From PLA3 sp964592235 (lineage in GTDB: Bacteria > Planctomycetota > Phycisphaerae > UBA1845 > UTPLA1), in contig CAZQCF010000013.1 in the NCBI GenBank assembly GCA_964592235.1, positions 27,792-91,791 on the forward strand: a stretch of DNA of 64,000 bases. The letters are read 5' to 3'. Numbering within the stretch: the first letter of the stretch is position 1; each line of letters begins with the position of its first letter. The notes beneath the pieces were generated by a model, which searched no databases, had not been told where the DNA came from, and saw only the letters and a list, made by a program, of their open reading frames with translations. Made by a program: the position numbers and the translations under genes. Positions 46,006 through 54,723 of this stretch are shown piece by piece.

Positions 46006-46122
46006 CCGAGCCGCGACCGTCAGGGAGCGCCGAGGTACGTTTCTGATCTGAACCGTACTGCCCATGCGAGCAGTCGTTTCTCGTTGAGCCTCGCGCGGCG
46101 CTCCCTCACGGTCGCGGCTCGG
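46006..46122. repeat. Element with 27-bp terminal inverted repeats (copy 2)
   Basis: Arms 46006-46032 and 46096-46122 pair over 27 bp with one mismatch and carry the same CCGAGCCGCGACCGTCAGGG core as the element at 19373-19530; the 63-bp interior is unrelated to that of copy 1. It lies between two + strand genes. Confidence 0.75.
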
Positions 46123-46192
46123 CTATTCCGATGCCTCCATTTGGAATTGCAGCAAGCCGCCCCCTAGAATGCTGCCAAGGATGCCCCCGGCC

Positions 46193-47059
46193 ATGCCCCA
46201 TTTTCAAGATCGCTTCGTGAAGACCGGCTGCCCCGCATTGCTCGCCCTGGTCGTCGCGACGGCATGCAGCTTCGCGGGCGACGGCATCGCGCCGCCGGCA
46301 ACCCGGCCCGTAGCGTCCGCGCCGTCAACGCAACCAGCCGATGCCGCCACATCCGGCGACCCGGTCGCCGACGAAATTCTCGACCGACTCGACGCGCGGG
46401 GCGAAACCATCAAGGGCCTCGCCTGCAAAGTCATTTACCGGTACGTCACCGTCTTCCCCGCCGAAAGTGTGCAGCAGAAGGACGGCACGCTCCTCTTCGC
46501 CAAGGCCGACCCCAACGCGCGGTTTCTCATCCACTTCACGAAGCTCTCCGCCGAGGGCATCGAGCGCGAGACGGGTGAGTACTGGGCCTTTGACGGCCGA
46601 TGGCTGACCGAGCGCAACGACAAGAGCCGCACGATCATCAAGCGCGAGATCGCCGCACCCGGTGAGCGCAAAGACCCGTTCAAGCTTGGCCAGGGGCCGT
46701 TCCCTCTGCCGCTGGGGCAGAAGCGGCGGGACATTCTTGAGAATTTCACCGTGCGGCTGGAGAAGTTCACGCTGGGCGATCCTCGCGGCAGCGACCATCT
46801 GCACTGCGTCCCGAAACCGGGCACGCTGCTGGCGAAGAAATATACGAGGGTAGATATTTTTGTGGATCGCATGACGGATCTGCCCGTGCGCATCGTCACC
46901 GAGCGCATCAGCGACGCCAATCGAATCGAAGTCGATTTCAAGTCCATCGACCCGAACGAGGCCCCCGCCGCCTCACGCTTCATCATCGACGAGCCGAAAG
47001 GGTATGACGTGTCGGTCGAACCGCTCGAATCGGCCGACGCCGCCGGGGTGCTGCCATGA
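46193..47059 (+). CDS. Exported LolA-like protein
   Basis: Signal sequence CPALLALVVATACSFAGDGI; the Cys there could be a lipobox (ATAC), but a cleaved signal is also possible. The mature part resembles the LolA/LolB-like outer-membrane lipoprotein carrier fold common in planctomycetes: DEILDRLDARGETIKGLACK, GTLLFAKADPNARFLIHFTK, YWAFDGRWLTERNDKSRTII and VDRMTDLPVRIVTERISDAN. It may bind lipid, but no LolCDE genes are near. Earlier in-frame ATGs at 46169 and 46181 are less likely: the first lies in a TAGAAT -10-like hexamer (46165-46170) that has TTGGAA 18 bp upstream. The next gene overlaps by 4 bp. Confidence 0.65.
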   Translation: MPHFQDRFVKTGCPALLALVVATACSFAGDGIAPPATRPVASAPSTQPADAATSGDPVADEILDRLDARGETIKGLACKVIYRYVTVFPAESVQQKDGTLLFAKADPNARFLIHFTKLSAEGIERETGEYWAFDGRWLTERNDKSRTIIKREIAAPGERKDPFKLGQGPFPLPLGQKRRDILENFTVRLEKFTLGDPRGSDHLHCVPKPGTLLAKKYTRVDIFVDRMTDLPVRIVTERISDANRIEVDFKSIDPNEAPAASRFIIDEPKGYDVSVEPLESADAAGVLP

Positions 47060-47559
47060 TGCGACGCAAACTCGCCTGGCTCAAGTTTGCCTGTCTGCCG
47101 GCGGTCGCCTTGATAGCCGTGTTGCTGCCCGCATGTGACTACATTCCGCGCGGCTCGACCCAGAAGAATGACCTCGCCGCGCTGCGAACCGTGACCATCA
47201 CCGTCACCGGCAAGAAATCCTACAACGCCTGGGTCGCCGAGACGCAGGACACGCAAATGCTGGGACTCATGAACGTCACCGACGCCGAGCTCACGGCCGA
47301 CCGCGCGATGATCTTCGCCTTCGACCGCGACGAGTATCGCTCGTTCTGGATGCGAAATACGATCATCCCGCTCGACATCGCCTACATCCGCTCCGACGGC
47401 ACGATTGTGAAGACCTACACGATGGAGCCGCTCAACGAGATCGGGTATCACTCGATCGAGCCGGCTCGCTTCGCTCTCGAGGTCCGCGCCGGTCAGTTCG
47501 CCGAGCTTGGAATCAAGCCCGGCGACCATGTTGAAATCCCACCCGATCTGCTCGATTAG
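47056..47559 (+). CDS. DUF192 lipoprotein
   Basis: Signal peptide with lipobox (VALIAVLLPACDYIPRG), then a DUF192 domain: VTVTGKK-type first strand, QMLGLMNVTDAELTADRAMI, FWMRNTIIPLDIAYIRSDGT and FALEVRAGQFAELGIKPGDH. DUF192 is a small beta-rich domain found in exported or membrane-anchored proteins; its function is not settled. 167 residues. The ATG overlaps the LolA-like stop (ATGA), so the two are translated together and both act outside the cytoplasm. Confidence 0.85.
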   Translation: MMRRKLAWLKFACLPAVALIAVLLPACDYIPRGSTQKNDLAALRTVTITVTGKKSYNAWVAETQDTQMLGLMNVTDAELTADRAMIFAFDRDEYRSFWMRNTIIPLDIAYIRSDGTIVKTYTMEPLNEIGYHSIEPARFALEVRAGQFAELGIKPGDHVEIPPDLLD

Positions 47560-47678
47560 GCCCGTGTTTCTATCGGGCGTTGCGACGCTCCCGCTTCCTC
47601 GCCGATTCACGACTTCTCACAGCGAATGGTGCCGCCTCTCGCGGCCGAAGTAATCTCGCGGCTCGGCCGCCTCGCACC

Positions 47679-48968
47679 ATGATGACCGCCAAAACACCCA
47701 CGCTCGACGCGCCGGCCACACTCGGCGCACGGTTCGACGCTACCGACCGGTCGCGCCCCTCCGTGGAGCTATTCAATCCAGCCAGAATCGAAATGCCGTC
47801 GCTCACGGAACTCGCGCGGGATCCGTCATTCAAACTGTCCGACGCATCGCATCGCGAAGACCAGCCATCGAACGCCGTTCCGCCTGACGCCGGCCGGCCG
47901 TCAGGCGAATCACGTACTGCCACCCCCGTCGCGATCATCGTCGATCCGGCGCTGGTCGGCACCGTGAACGAAACCGAACTCAACGAACTGCTCACGGCAG
48001 TGGATCAACGTGGTCAACCGGCGCTGATCCTGACGCGACGCCCGACGCGGTTCAATCTCCCAACGATGTGCTGCGTCGCGCTCTCGCCCGATGACTCCAC
48101 GGAAATCGTCCGCGGAGCGCTGCGCGGACTGGCAGCATCGTGCGGCGCACTCGCCCGGATGCATTCCGACCGACAGCGCATTCAGCATGTCGGCGAAAGC
48201 GTGCGCGACTACTTCGCAGCGATGGACTGCGAATTGCGGCTCGCATCACGCTTGCAGCAGGAATTCCTGCCACGCAGCGGTCAGCGATTCGGCCCCGCAG
48301 TCTTCAACACACTCTTTCGCCCCGCGAACTGGGTCAGTGGTGATGTGTTCGACATTGTGCGGCTCGATGAAGAGCATGTGGCGTTCTACCTCGCCGACGC
48401 CATGGGGCACGGCGTCGCCGCAGGTCTACTTACGATGTACGTGCGGCAGTCGATCCGGCCCAAGCGCATCCTCGTCTCCGGCTATGAGATCATTCCGCCC
48501 GGCGAGGTGCTCGGCATGCTCAATGATCGCTTCTGCGATCAAAAGCTGCCCGAGCCGCATTTCATCACGGCCATCTACGCGCTCTTCAACATGGAGACGC
48601 TGCAACTGGACTATGCCGTCGCCGGCCACCCGCCCGCGCTCCGCATCCGCCCCGGAGGCGACATCTCCGAGCTGCCGGGCGAAGGCTCGCTCGTCGGCCT
48701 CGGCTATGGACAGACATTTGTCGCGCAAAGCGTGCAGCTCCATCGCGGAGACCGCCTCGTCGTCTACAGCGACGGCATCGAGCCGGCGATCATCACCGAG
48801 CGGCATCCCGCGCCGCAGCCGCCCAGCTGGACCGCCGCCGCGCCCGAATTGCTCCAGCTCCCGGCGGATCAACTCATCCCGCGTCTTTTCGACGCCGTCG
48901 ATCGCACGCCCGGCAGTCTCCGCCATGCCGACGACGTGACGGCCATCGTGCTCGATATCGATCCCTGA
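47679..48968 (+). CDS. SpoIIE/RsbU-type PP2C serine phosphatase
   Basis: Phosphatase domain in the C-terminal half: LASRLQQEFLPRSGQRFGPA, SGDVFDIVRLDEEHVAFYLA, DAMGHGVAAGLLTMYVRQSI, and PGDRLVVYSDGIEP-like sequence HRGDRLVVYSDGIEPAI, with the metal-binding Asp residues in GDVF, ADAMGHG, SDGI and HADDVTAI. The N-terminal ~190 residues have no clear domain; LASRLQQEFLP helices resemble the linker used in partner-switching sensors. Such enzymes dephosphorylate anti-sigma-factor antagonists; no such partner is adjacent. ATG 47679 or 47682 chosen; the frame opens at 47580. Confidence 0.8.
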   Translation: MMTAKTPTLDAPATLGARFDATDRSRPSVELFNPARIEMPSLTELARDPSFKLSDASHREDQPSNAVPPDAGRPSGESRTATPVAIIVDPALVGTVNETELNELLTAVDQRGQPALILTRRPTRFNLPTMCCVALSPDDSTEIVRGALRGLAASCGALARMHSDRQRIQHVGESVRDYFAAMDCELRLASRLQQEFLPRSGQRFGPAVFNTLFRPANWVSGDVFDIVRLDEEHVAFYLADAMGHGVAAGLLTMYVRQSIRPKRILVSGYEIIPPGEVLGMLNDRFCDQKLPEPHFITAIYALFNMETLQLDYAVAGHPPALRIRPGGDISELPGEGSLVGLGYGQTFVAQSVQLHRGDRLVVYSDGIEPAIITERHPAPQPPSWTAAAPELLQLPADQLIPRLFDAVDRTPGSLRHADDVTAIVLDIDP

Positions 48969-49035
48969 AACCAGCGGCCAACTCGCCGCTGCGACCCTCC
49001 GTGAGATGCTACAATAGGCATCGAGAGGGGTTTCC

Positions 49036-50421
49036 GTGCGCTTGCCGCTCTACCTGCTACTTGTCGCCGCGATGACCGCGCTGCACGCGGGCTGCGGCCT
49101 CGCGCCGGCTGCATCCATCTCGGGCACATTCGAGAACGTCGGCAACGACACCGTACCGCGATTCTTCCACAAGGCCACCCGCCTGCACGACGGCCGCGTC
49201 CTCGTTACCGGCGGCATGACGCTGCAACTCTTTCCGCCCTCGCTCATCTCGCTCACTCGCATCGCCACCTACGACCCGATCGCGCAAACGTTCTTCGATT
49301 CGTTCGCCCCGACCGGCGGCGGACCGGCCACGAACCCGCTCCTCGCCACCGCGCGAAGCAGCCATACACAAACGACCCTTCTCGACGGGCGCGTGCTCAT
49401 CACTGGCGGGCACACCGGCGCGAGCGGCACCAACCCCGGCGCGGCCGTCGCGTCGGTAGAAATCTTCAATCCAATAACGGGCGTCGTGACACCCGGCCCG
49501 GCCATGGCCATCCCCCGCGCCATGCACACCGATACACTGCTCGCGGACGGCCGCGTCGTCCTCTGCGGCGGCGGCAACGCAACCTGGCAGGTGTTCAACC
49601 CTGCGAGCGATACGTGGTCGCCCCAGTTCACCCTTGCTCACTCGCGCATCAGCCATGCGGCGGTGCGGCTGGCGGACTTCCGCGGGCCGGGGCTGGACAG
49701 CGTGCTGCTCATCGGCGGCGGCGGCAGCGGACCGGCGACGATGGAAACGCTTGACCCCGACGCGGGCACAACGAGTCTCGCATCGTCAACACTCAACGTC
49801 GGTGTTGATGATCTCGGTGCGGCCGCGCTGCCCGACGGGACGGTGCTGATCGTCGGCGGGCAGAGCATCGCCACCGGCAACACGGTCAACCTTGCCTACC
49901 GCTACAACCCCGATACCGATACACTTGTCTCGATTGACCCGCCGCCCAATCGCCCCGACGGCCTCTCCGACCATGCGGTGATTGTGATGGGCCGCTACGT
50001 CGCCCTCTTCGGCGGCGAGCAGGAGATCAGCGGCACCGACACGGAGCTGGACTATTGCGCGATCTTCGACTCCGCGAAGAACACGTGGCCCTTCACCGCG
50101 GCGATGAACCGCGTACATGATGATTTCCCCGCGGTGCAGCTTGAGGATGGGGCGATCCTGCTCATCGGCGGCGGCGCGCCGTTTTTCGGCAATGAGGCCC
50201 CCACGAATCTCGTCGAAGTCTTCGTGCCGATCCTCCCGCAGCCGGGCGACCTTAACGGCGACGGCGCGATCAACGAACTCGACATCCCCTTCTTCGTGTC
50301 CGTGCTCATCGCCCCCGAGACGGCAACCGCCAAGCAGTCCACCGCCGCTGACCTCAACGACGACGACGCCCTCGACGGTCAGGACGTGCCGCTGTTTGTG
50401 GCAGTGCTGACGGACAGCTAA
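49036..50421 (+). CDS. Kelch-repeat lipoprotein with dockerin-like C-terminus
   Basis: Lipobox in LLLVAAMTALHAGCGLAPAA. Five or more kelch blades follow (LHDGRVLVTGG, LLDGRVLITGG, LLADGRVVLCGGG, LPDGTVLIVGGQS, LEDGAILLIGGG), each 45-65 residues. The last ~60 residues hold two Ca-binding, dockerin-type loops: GDLNGDGAINELDIPFFVSV and ADLNDDDALDGQDVPLFVAV. Such C-termini are common in planctomycete exported proteins, where they are thought to bind partners or act as sorting signals. GTG start with GAGAGGGG upstream; TACAAT at 49010-49015 may be the -10. The propeller's ligand is unknown. Confidence 0.8.
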   Translation: MRLPLYLLLVAAMTALHAGCGLAPAASISGTFENVGNDTVPRFFHKATRLHDGRVLVTGGMTLQLFPPSLISLTRIATYDPIAQTFFDSFAPTGGGPATNPLLATARSSHTQTTLLDGRVLITGGHTGASGTNPGAAVASVEIFNPITGVVTPGPAMAIPRAMHTDTLLADGRVVLCGGGNATWQVFNPASDTWSPQFTLAHSRISHAAVRLADFRGPGLDSVLLIGGGGSGPATMETLDPDAGTTSLASSTLNVGVDDLGAAALPDGTVLIVGGQSIATGNTVNLAYRYNPDTDTLVSIDPPPNRPDGLSDHAVIVMGRYVALFGGEQEISGTDTELDYCAIFDSAKNTWPFTAAMNRVHDDFPAVQLEDGAILLIGGGAPFFGNEAPTNLVEVFVPILPQPGDLNGDGAINELDIPFFVSVLIAPETATAKQSTAADLNDDDALDGQDVPLFVAVLTDS

Positions 50422-50500
50422 ACTCGAAGCCTCTGCAAGCCAACCATCCACGGCGCCACGTTGGAAGTCTGTTCGAATCACAATACGGAGCTTGTTTGCG

Positions 50501-51145
50501 GTGAGTGCGAAGAATGGAAACACTGTCGTACCGATTCGAGCGATGTTCCTTCTCGTGCTCGGTTGTATCGGTGGCCCAGGGGCGTTGATTACGGCGACGT
50601 ACTTGCGTGACCGCTCACTTCAGGCCGTCTCCGATCATTGGATTCCTGTCTTATTGTGCTGGGGGGTGGCAATCATCTTGCCGCCCTTTTTCCTCGCGAG
50701 TTGGAATGGTCGGGGTGTCTCCATTCAGAAAGCCGCCTGGGCGTTGATCTCCGCGGGCGTCGTCCATCCTGTCTTTCTGGCTGTCTTTCTATGGCCAGTT
50801 GCCTTCATTGCTCATGGTGCTCTGTTTACCGCTACGGTCACGTTAATGATTTACCACCACTCCGAGCGGAAGGTGACGGATTTCATTTTTGGGGAAGCAA
50901 TTGGCTGGTCAGGGTATTTCTGTCTCACGCCCATCCTGTTGGATTTCGGACCACGGTCGCTTGGTAGTGCCTACTTGTCCAATGCATGGGTTTATCTGAT
51001 TCTGTTTACAACCGTTGGCCTATCAATGCTCATTGCCGCTTTGGGTGTTTTCTTGATGTCCCCGAGTCGCCGAAGGTCAATAGGAAGGCACCCCAACGCG
51101 ACGACGCATCCAGATCCGAGCCGCCGCAGTCATGCGGCGGAATGA
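50501..51145 (+). CDS. Multi-pass membrane protein of unknown function
   Basis: About six hydrophobic segments, for example IRAMFLLVLGCIGGPGALIT, WIPVLLCWGVAIILPPFFLA, and WVYLILFTTVGLSMLIAALG, then a Ser/Arg-rich tail. No family recognised. GTG 50501 is used (GGAG 10 nt upstream); TTG 50492 is an alternative. The gene is visibly lower in GC and has more AT-ending codons than its neighbours, hinting at recent acquisition. Nothing around it suggests a function. Confidence 0.5.
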   Translation: MSAKNGNTVVPIRAMFLLVLGCIGGPGALITATYLRDRSLQAVSDHWIPVLLCWGVAIILPPFFLASWNGRGVSIQKAAWALISAGVVHPVFLAVFLWPVAFIAHGALFTATVTLMIYHHSERKVTDFIFGEAIGWSGYFCLTPILLDFGPRSLGSAYLSNAWVYLILFTTVGLSMLIAALGVFLMSPSRRRSIGRHPNATTHPDPSRRSHAAE

Positions 51146-51721
51146 TTGCCTGAGAATTCAGTGAGTTCGGTTGCGCCGCATCATTGTCATTGCACGGACT
51201 GCCAAAGTAACGCATTCCGGGCCATTACCCGCCACAGCGGGCAGGCTTGGCCCGGCTCGGACGAATGCCGGACACAACCCGCCGCGGCGGGCAGGCTTGG
51301 CCCGGCTCGCAACGTTCGCCGCTTGTGTCGGCTCGGAACGATCGTGTACCCACGGGAGCCAGACCACAAGGAACCCGTTCACTCACAGGCGCGGCTCGGA
51401 GCAAGACCCGCTTCCTCATGGGCGCAGCTTGGACGGAGCAATGCGGCTCGGATTTGCCCCGCCCGATAACACACAATGGGGCCCCACCAGCGTCCTGCGA
51501 CAAACGCCGGCTCCCGTCGTGATCCTCTTTGACCGGCCGCACTTGCACCTCAAGCGCGTTGCCGGACCGTCCGAAATTCCTTCGGCGGACGGTCCCGACC
51601 CAATTCGCCGCCGAATCGCGGACCGCACCCCTGGCGACGGAATACAATGAGCATCCGCCTTTCTCGCACAGGGGCTGACCAGGGCGACCCGCCGCGGCGG
51701 GCCGACCGAATGGGGAGCATC
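51146..51721. other. Gene-free region with repeats
   Basis: 576 bp without a gene I can support. It contains the 50-bp-spaced direct repeat at 51227-51309, several further CGGCTCGGA-type copies to about 51450, and a CCGCCGCGGCGG palindrome near 51690. Long frames on both strands here are compositional artefacts continuing into the downstream gene's antisense. Confidence 0.6.
51227..51309. repeat. Two direct repeats of 33 bp with 50-bp period
   Basis: Units 51227-51259 and 51277-51309 differ at two positions and end in GGCAGGCTTGGCCCGGCTCG. The second contains a perfect CCCGCCGCGGCGGG palindrome. Looks like a dispersed repeat family rather than a CRISPR (only two units, short spacer). Confidence 0.65.
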
Positions 51722-53389
51722 ATGTCCAAACGTGCGATGGTACTCTGTCTCCTGGGCGGCCTTGCGCTGTCGCTCGGCATGACGGCCGACGGCTGCAACG
51801 GCACGGGTCTGCTCAATTTCCGCGGTCCGCCGGCGATCATTCCCAGCGTGCCCGATGGCGACACCTTCACGCGCACGCTCACCGTCGATCTGCGCGCCTA
51901 CCCCGAGACGCATCGCATCAACTGGGACTTCGGCGACGGCGGCACGCTCAACAACATGACCGTCGCCACGGGTCGCACCGTGAGCCATCAATACACCAAC
52001 AACGGCGTCTTCAACGTGCGCGTGCATCTGTTCAGCGCGGCCGACCCGATCAGCGGCACGCAATCGGCCCTTCTGGGGACGGGGTCGATCCCGGTGGAAG
52101 TCCTCGGGCCGAACGTCGCGCCGACCGCGGCGTTTGTCTTCACCGATGTGCGCGACAGCGAGGACAACCTCCTGCCGCTTTCGCGCCGGTTCAACGCGTC
52201 CAACAGCCGCGATCCGGACGGTGTGATCGAGTCGTTCGAGTGGGACTTCGGCGACGGCACATCCGACACGGGCAGCAACATCGTGCATGCGTTTCAGCGA
52301 AGCGGACGATTCGTCGTGCGGTTGACCGTACGCGACGATCGCGGCGCGACGGCGAACGTCTCGCGCACCGTGCTGATCAATGCCCTGCCGACGGCGGTGT
52401 TCACGTTCACCCAGGACCCGAACAACGCCCTGCGCTTCAACTTTGACGCGTCCGCCAGCGCCGACAGCGATGGCAACATTGTGCGTTTTGCCTGGGATTT
52501 CGCCGATGGTCAGACGGCCGAGGGCGCGGTGGTCAGCCATACGTATGCCGTGCCCGACGATTACAACGTCCGCCTCACCGTCACGGACGACGTCGGCGCA
52601 TCGACGTCGACGACGCGGCTGGTCGATGTCGTGGGAACAGAGGTGTTCGTGCGATCGCTCTCTCCCAATTTCGGCGTCGTGGACACCGTTGTCACGGGAA
52701 TCACGGTCTCGGGTGAGAACTTTGCCAGCGGCGCGACCGTCCGCCTGACGCGAAACGCCACGACCCTCGACGGAACGAATGTCAGCGTCCAAGGATCGAC
52801 GACGCTGACCTTTGATCTGGACCTTAGCGGCGCGCCGCTCGGTGAATACAGCGTGCGGATCACGAATCTCGACGGTACAACCGCCGTGTTGAACAACGCG
52901 TTCCGCATCGTAACGCCCGATCGCGTGCGCCTCTCGACGACGTTGGGCGACATGGTGTTTGAACTGGTCGACGACGCTCCCATCACAACCGCGAACTTCC
53001 TGCAATACGTCACCGATGGCTTCTACAACGGCACGATCTTCCATCGCGTCGTGCCGGGCTTCGTCATTCAGGGCGGCGGATTCCTCCCCGGCAACGTGCA
53101 GCCCGCCGGGCTGCGCCCTCCGATCCAGAACGAGTTCAGCCCCGACCGCAGCAACGTGCGCGCCACGGTCGCCATGGCCAAACTCGGAGGCAATCCTGAC
53201 TCCGCAACGAGCCAGTTCTTCGTGAATCTCGCTGACAATTCGGCGAATCTCGATAATCAGAACGGCGGTTTCACCGTCTTCGCGCGAGTCATCGAGGGAA
53301 TGGACGTGGTCGATGCCATCGCGGCGGTGCCACTCAATGGAGAGCAACCCGTCACCGATGTGATCGTGACGTTCGCCCGGCGCGAGTAA
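51722..53389 (+). CDS. Exported PKD-TIG-cyclophilin fusion protein
   Basis: Signal segment MVLCLLGGLALSLGMTADGC (poor lipobox, ADGC). Then three PKD beta-sandwich repeats (INWDFGDGG, FEWDFGDGTSD, FAWDFADGQTA, each ending in HxF/Y..G...V.L.V), one TIG/IPT domain (LSPNFGVVDTVVTGITVSGE to LGEYSVRITNLDG), and a cyclophilin peptidyl-prolyl isomerase domain from about residue 400 (LSTTLGDMVFELVDDAPITT, FYNGTIFHRVVPGFVIQGGG with the catalytic Arg, SQFFVNL). It probably folds or binds proteins on the outer side of a membrane. ATG 51722 follows GGGGAG; 75 bp of open frame upstream is ignored. 555 residues. Confidence 0.8.
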   Translation: MSKRAMVLCLLGGLALSLGMTADGCNGTGLLNFRGPPAIIPSVPDGDTFTRTLTVDLRAYPETHRINWDFGDGGTLNNMTVATGRTVSHQYTNNGVFNVRVHLFSAADPISGTQSALLGTGSIPVEVLGPNVAPTAAFVFTDVRDSEDNLLPLSRRFNASNSRDPDGVIESFEWDFGDGTSDTGSNIVHAFQRSGRFVVRLTVRDDRGATANVSRTVLINALPTAVFTFTQDPNNALRFNFDASASADSDGNIVRFAWDFADGQTAEGAVVSHTYAVPDDYNVRLTVTDDVGASTSTTRLVDVVGTEVFVRSLSPNFGVVDTVVTGITVSGENFASGATVRLTRNATTLDGTNVSVQGSTTLTFDLDLSGAPLGEYSVRITNLDGTTAVLNNAFRIVTPDRVRLSTTLGDMVFELVDDAPITTANFLQYVTDGFYNGTIFHRVVPGFVIQGGGFLPGNVQPAGLRPPIQNEFSPDRSNVRATVAMAKLGGNPDSATSQFFVNLADNSANLDNQNGGFTVFARVIEGMDVVDAIAAVPLNGEQPVTDVIVTFARRE

Positions 53390-53418
53390 TCCACGTACGC
53401 ACTTCGCCGCGCGCGGCT

Positions 53419-54723
53419 CTACGGAGTTGGCGGCATCATGCCCGGCTGCCACGCCAGCGGCGCGGAAGCCGGCCGCGGCGCGAGCGGGACGTCGCGATCC
53501 ACGATGATCGGGACATCGATGACCGGTCGCTCGGCGTCAGTCGTTTCAAATCGGATGATCTCACCCCAGGGTGGCGGGATCCACTGCGGCCCCGGAAGCC
53601 GCAGCACAGCCCGCCATTCGTTCGGCTTGGCGGGATCGCGAGCCAGCATGCGCAAATCCAGGTTGGCCTCGCTTGCATACAATCCGGTGATCTCAAACGG
53701 GTGACTGCCATCGTGTCGAATGGTGACGCGCCGCTCCAAGACCGACGCCCGATTGGGATTCACGACGATCTGGATCGGGCGCACTTCGATCCGCCCGACG
53801 ACCTCGACCGACACCGGAATTGAGAATCGCTCGAAGTCCCGCAGATTGGTCTGAAGCGAGATCATCGCCTCGGTCCTGCCTTCAGCAAACGGCGGTCGGC
53901 CGTCGATCGTCAGCTCGTACTCCTCGCCGTCGACCGTTGTCTTGAGCGAAGCACTGAATCGCGCGTTCTCCGGGAACATCGGCAGCAGCGACAGGTGCAG
54001 CGGCGATCCCGATGTATTGCGTATGCGCAGGATACGCTTCAGCGGCACATCGCCACGCTTCATTCTACCGAACTGGCCCAGCATGCCGCGCACCGGACCG
54101 AGCGTCGTCGCGTCTCCGCCGCTGGGAAGCGACGAGTCGTAAATCACTTCCTGCACCGCCGGCATGCGCACCTCGCCGCGCATCTCCATCACGATGTAAG
54201 GCTGCTGGGGGTCGTTCGTCACCAGCGTCATGCTTTCCAGAAACGGCCCCACGCGATTGGCAAGGTTGACGTGAAACCGGACCGACGTGCCCCGATTGGG
54301 CAACACGCGTGCCGCGAGCCGCTCCGTCGTCACGCAGTAGCATGACGGCTTCATTTCGTAGATTTCCAGCGGCTCGGGGCCGTTGTTCTTCAGCAGGAAC
54401 GTGTGCGATCGGAGCTGGCCCGACCACGCCAGGCCGAAGTCATAGGCGTTTTCATCCAACTCCCACCAGGCACCTTTGAGCGTCTCGGCGCGGCGCAGGT
54501 TGGGATTGGGTTGCGTCGTGGACGGCGCTGCTGAATTGGCCTGGGTCGGCAATTCGCCCGCCGGCGGATTCGACTGAACCGGGGAATTCGTTGGATTGGC
54601 GCCAGACGTCGCTGCAATCTCTTTGACGCTGACGTTGCCCGGCGCGGAATCCGCAGGTTTGTCGCACGCGCCAAGGAGGACAACGAGAACCAGCAAGCAG
54701 CCCGCGATACTGCGCATCGTCAT
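53419..54723 (-). CDS. DUF1573-containing lipoprotein
   Basis: Lipobox in GCLLVLVVLLGACDKPADSA, then a Ser/Pro/Asn-rich linker (residues 25-80) and an Ig-like DUF1573 domain: YDFGLAWSGQLRSHTFLLKN and IYEMKPSCYCVTTERLAARV (family usually SCGC). Further beta-sandwich repeats follow to the end. These proteins are abundant in planctomycetes and unassigned. Its ATG overlaps the ACT gene's stop by 1 nt; a second ATG at 54717 is better spaced from GAAAGGG. Last gene of a five-gene minus-strand operon. Confidence 0.75.
   Translation of the reverse strand: MTMRSIAGCLLVLVVLLGACDKPADSAPGNVSVKEIAATSGANPTNSPVQSNPPAGELPTQANSAAPSTTQPNPNLRRAETLKGAWWELDENAYDFGLAWSGQLRSHTFLLKNNGPEPLEIYEMKPSCYCVTTERLAARVLPNRGTSVRFHVNLANRVGPFLESMTLVTNDPQQPYIVMEMRGEVRMPAVQEVIYDSSLPSGGDATTLGPVRGMLGQFGRMKRGDVPLKRILRIRNTSGSPLHLSLLPMFPENARFSASLKTTVDGEEYELTIDGRPPFAEGRTEAMISLQTNLRDFERFSIPVSVEVVGRIEVRPIQIVVNPNRASVLERRVTIRHDGSHPFEITGLYASEANLDLRMLARDPAKPNEWRAVLRLPGPQWIPPPWGEIIRFETTDAERPVIDVPIIVDRDVPLAPRPASAPLAWQPGMMPPTP

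Noticed and set aside
51227..51309. CRISPR array
   Set aside because: Only two units with a 17-bp spacer and no cas genes.
51416..53452. 678-residue minus-strand frame
   Set aside because: Antisense to the PKD-TIG-cyclophilin gene, Arg/His-rich composition, no domain; arises from GC-rich codon bias.
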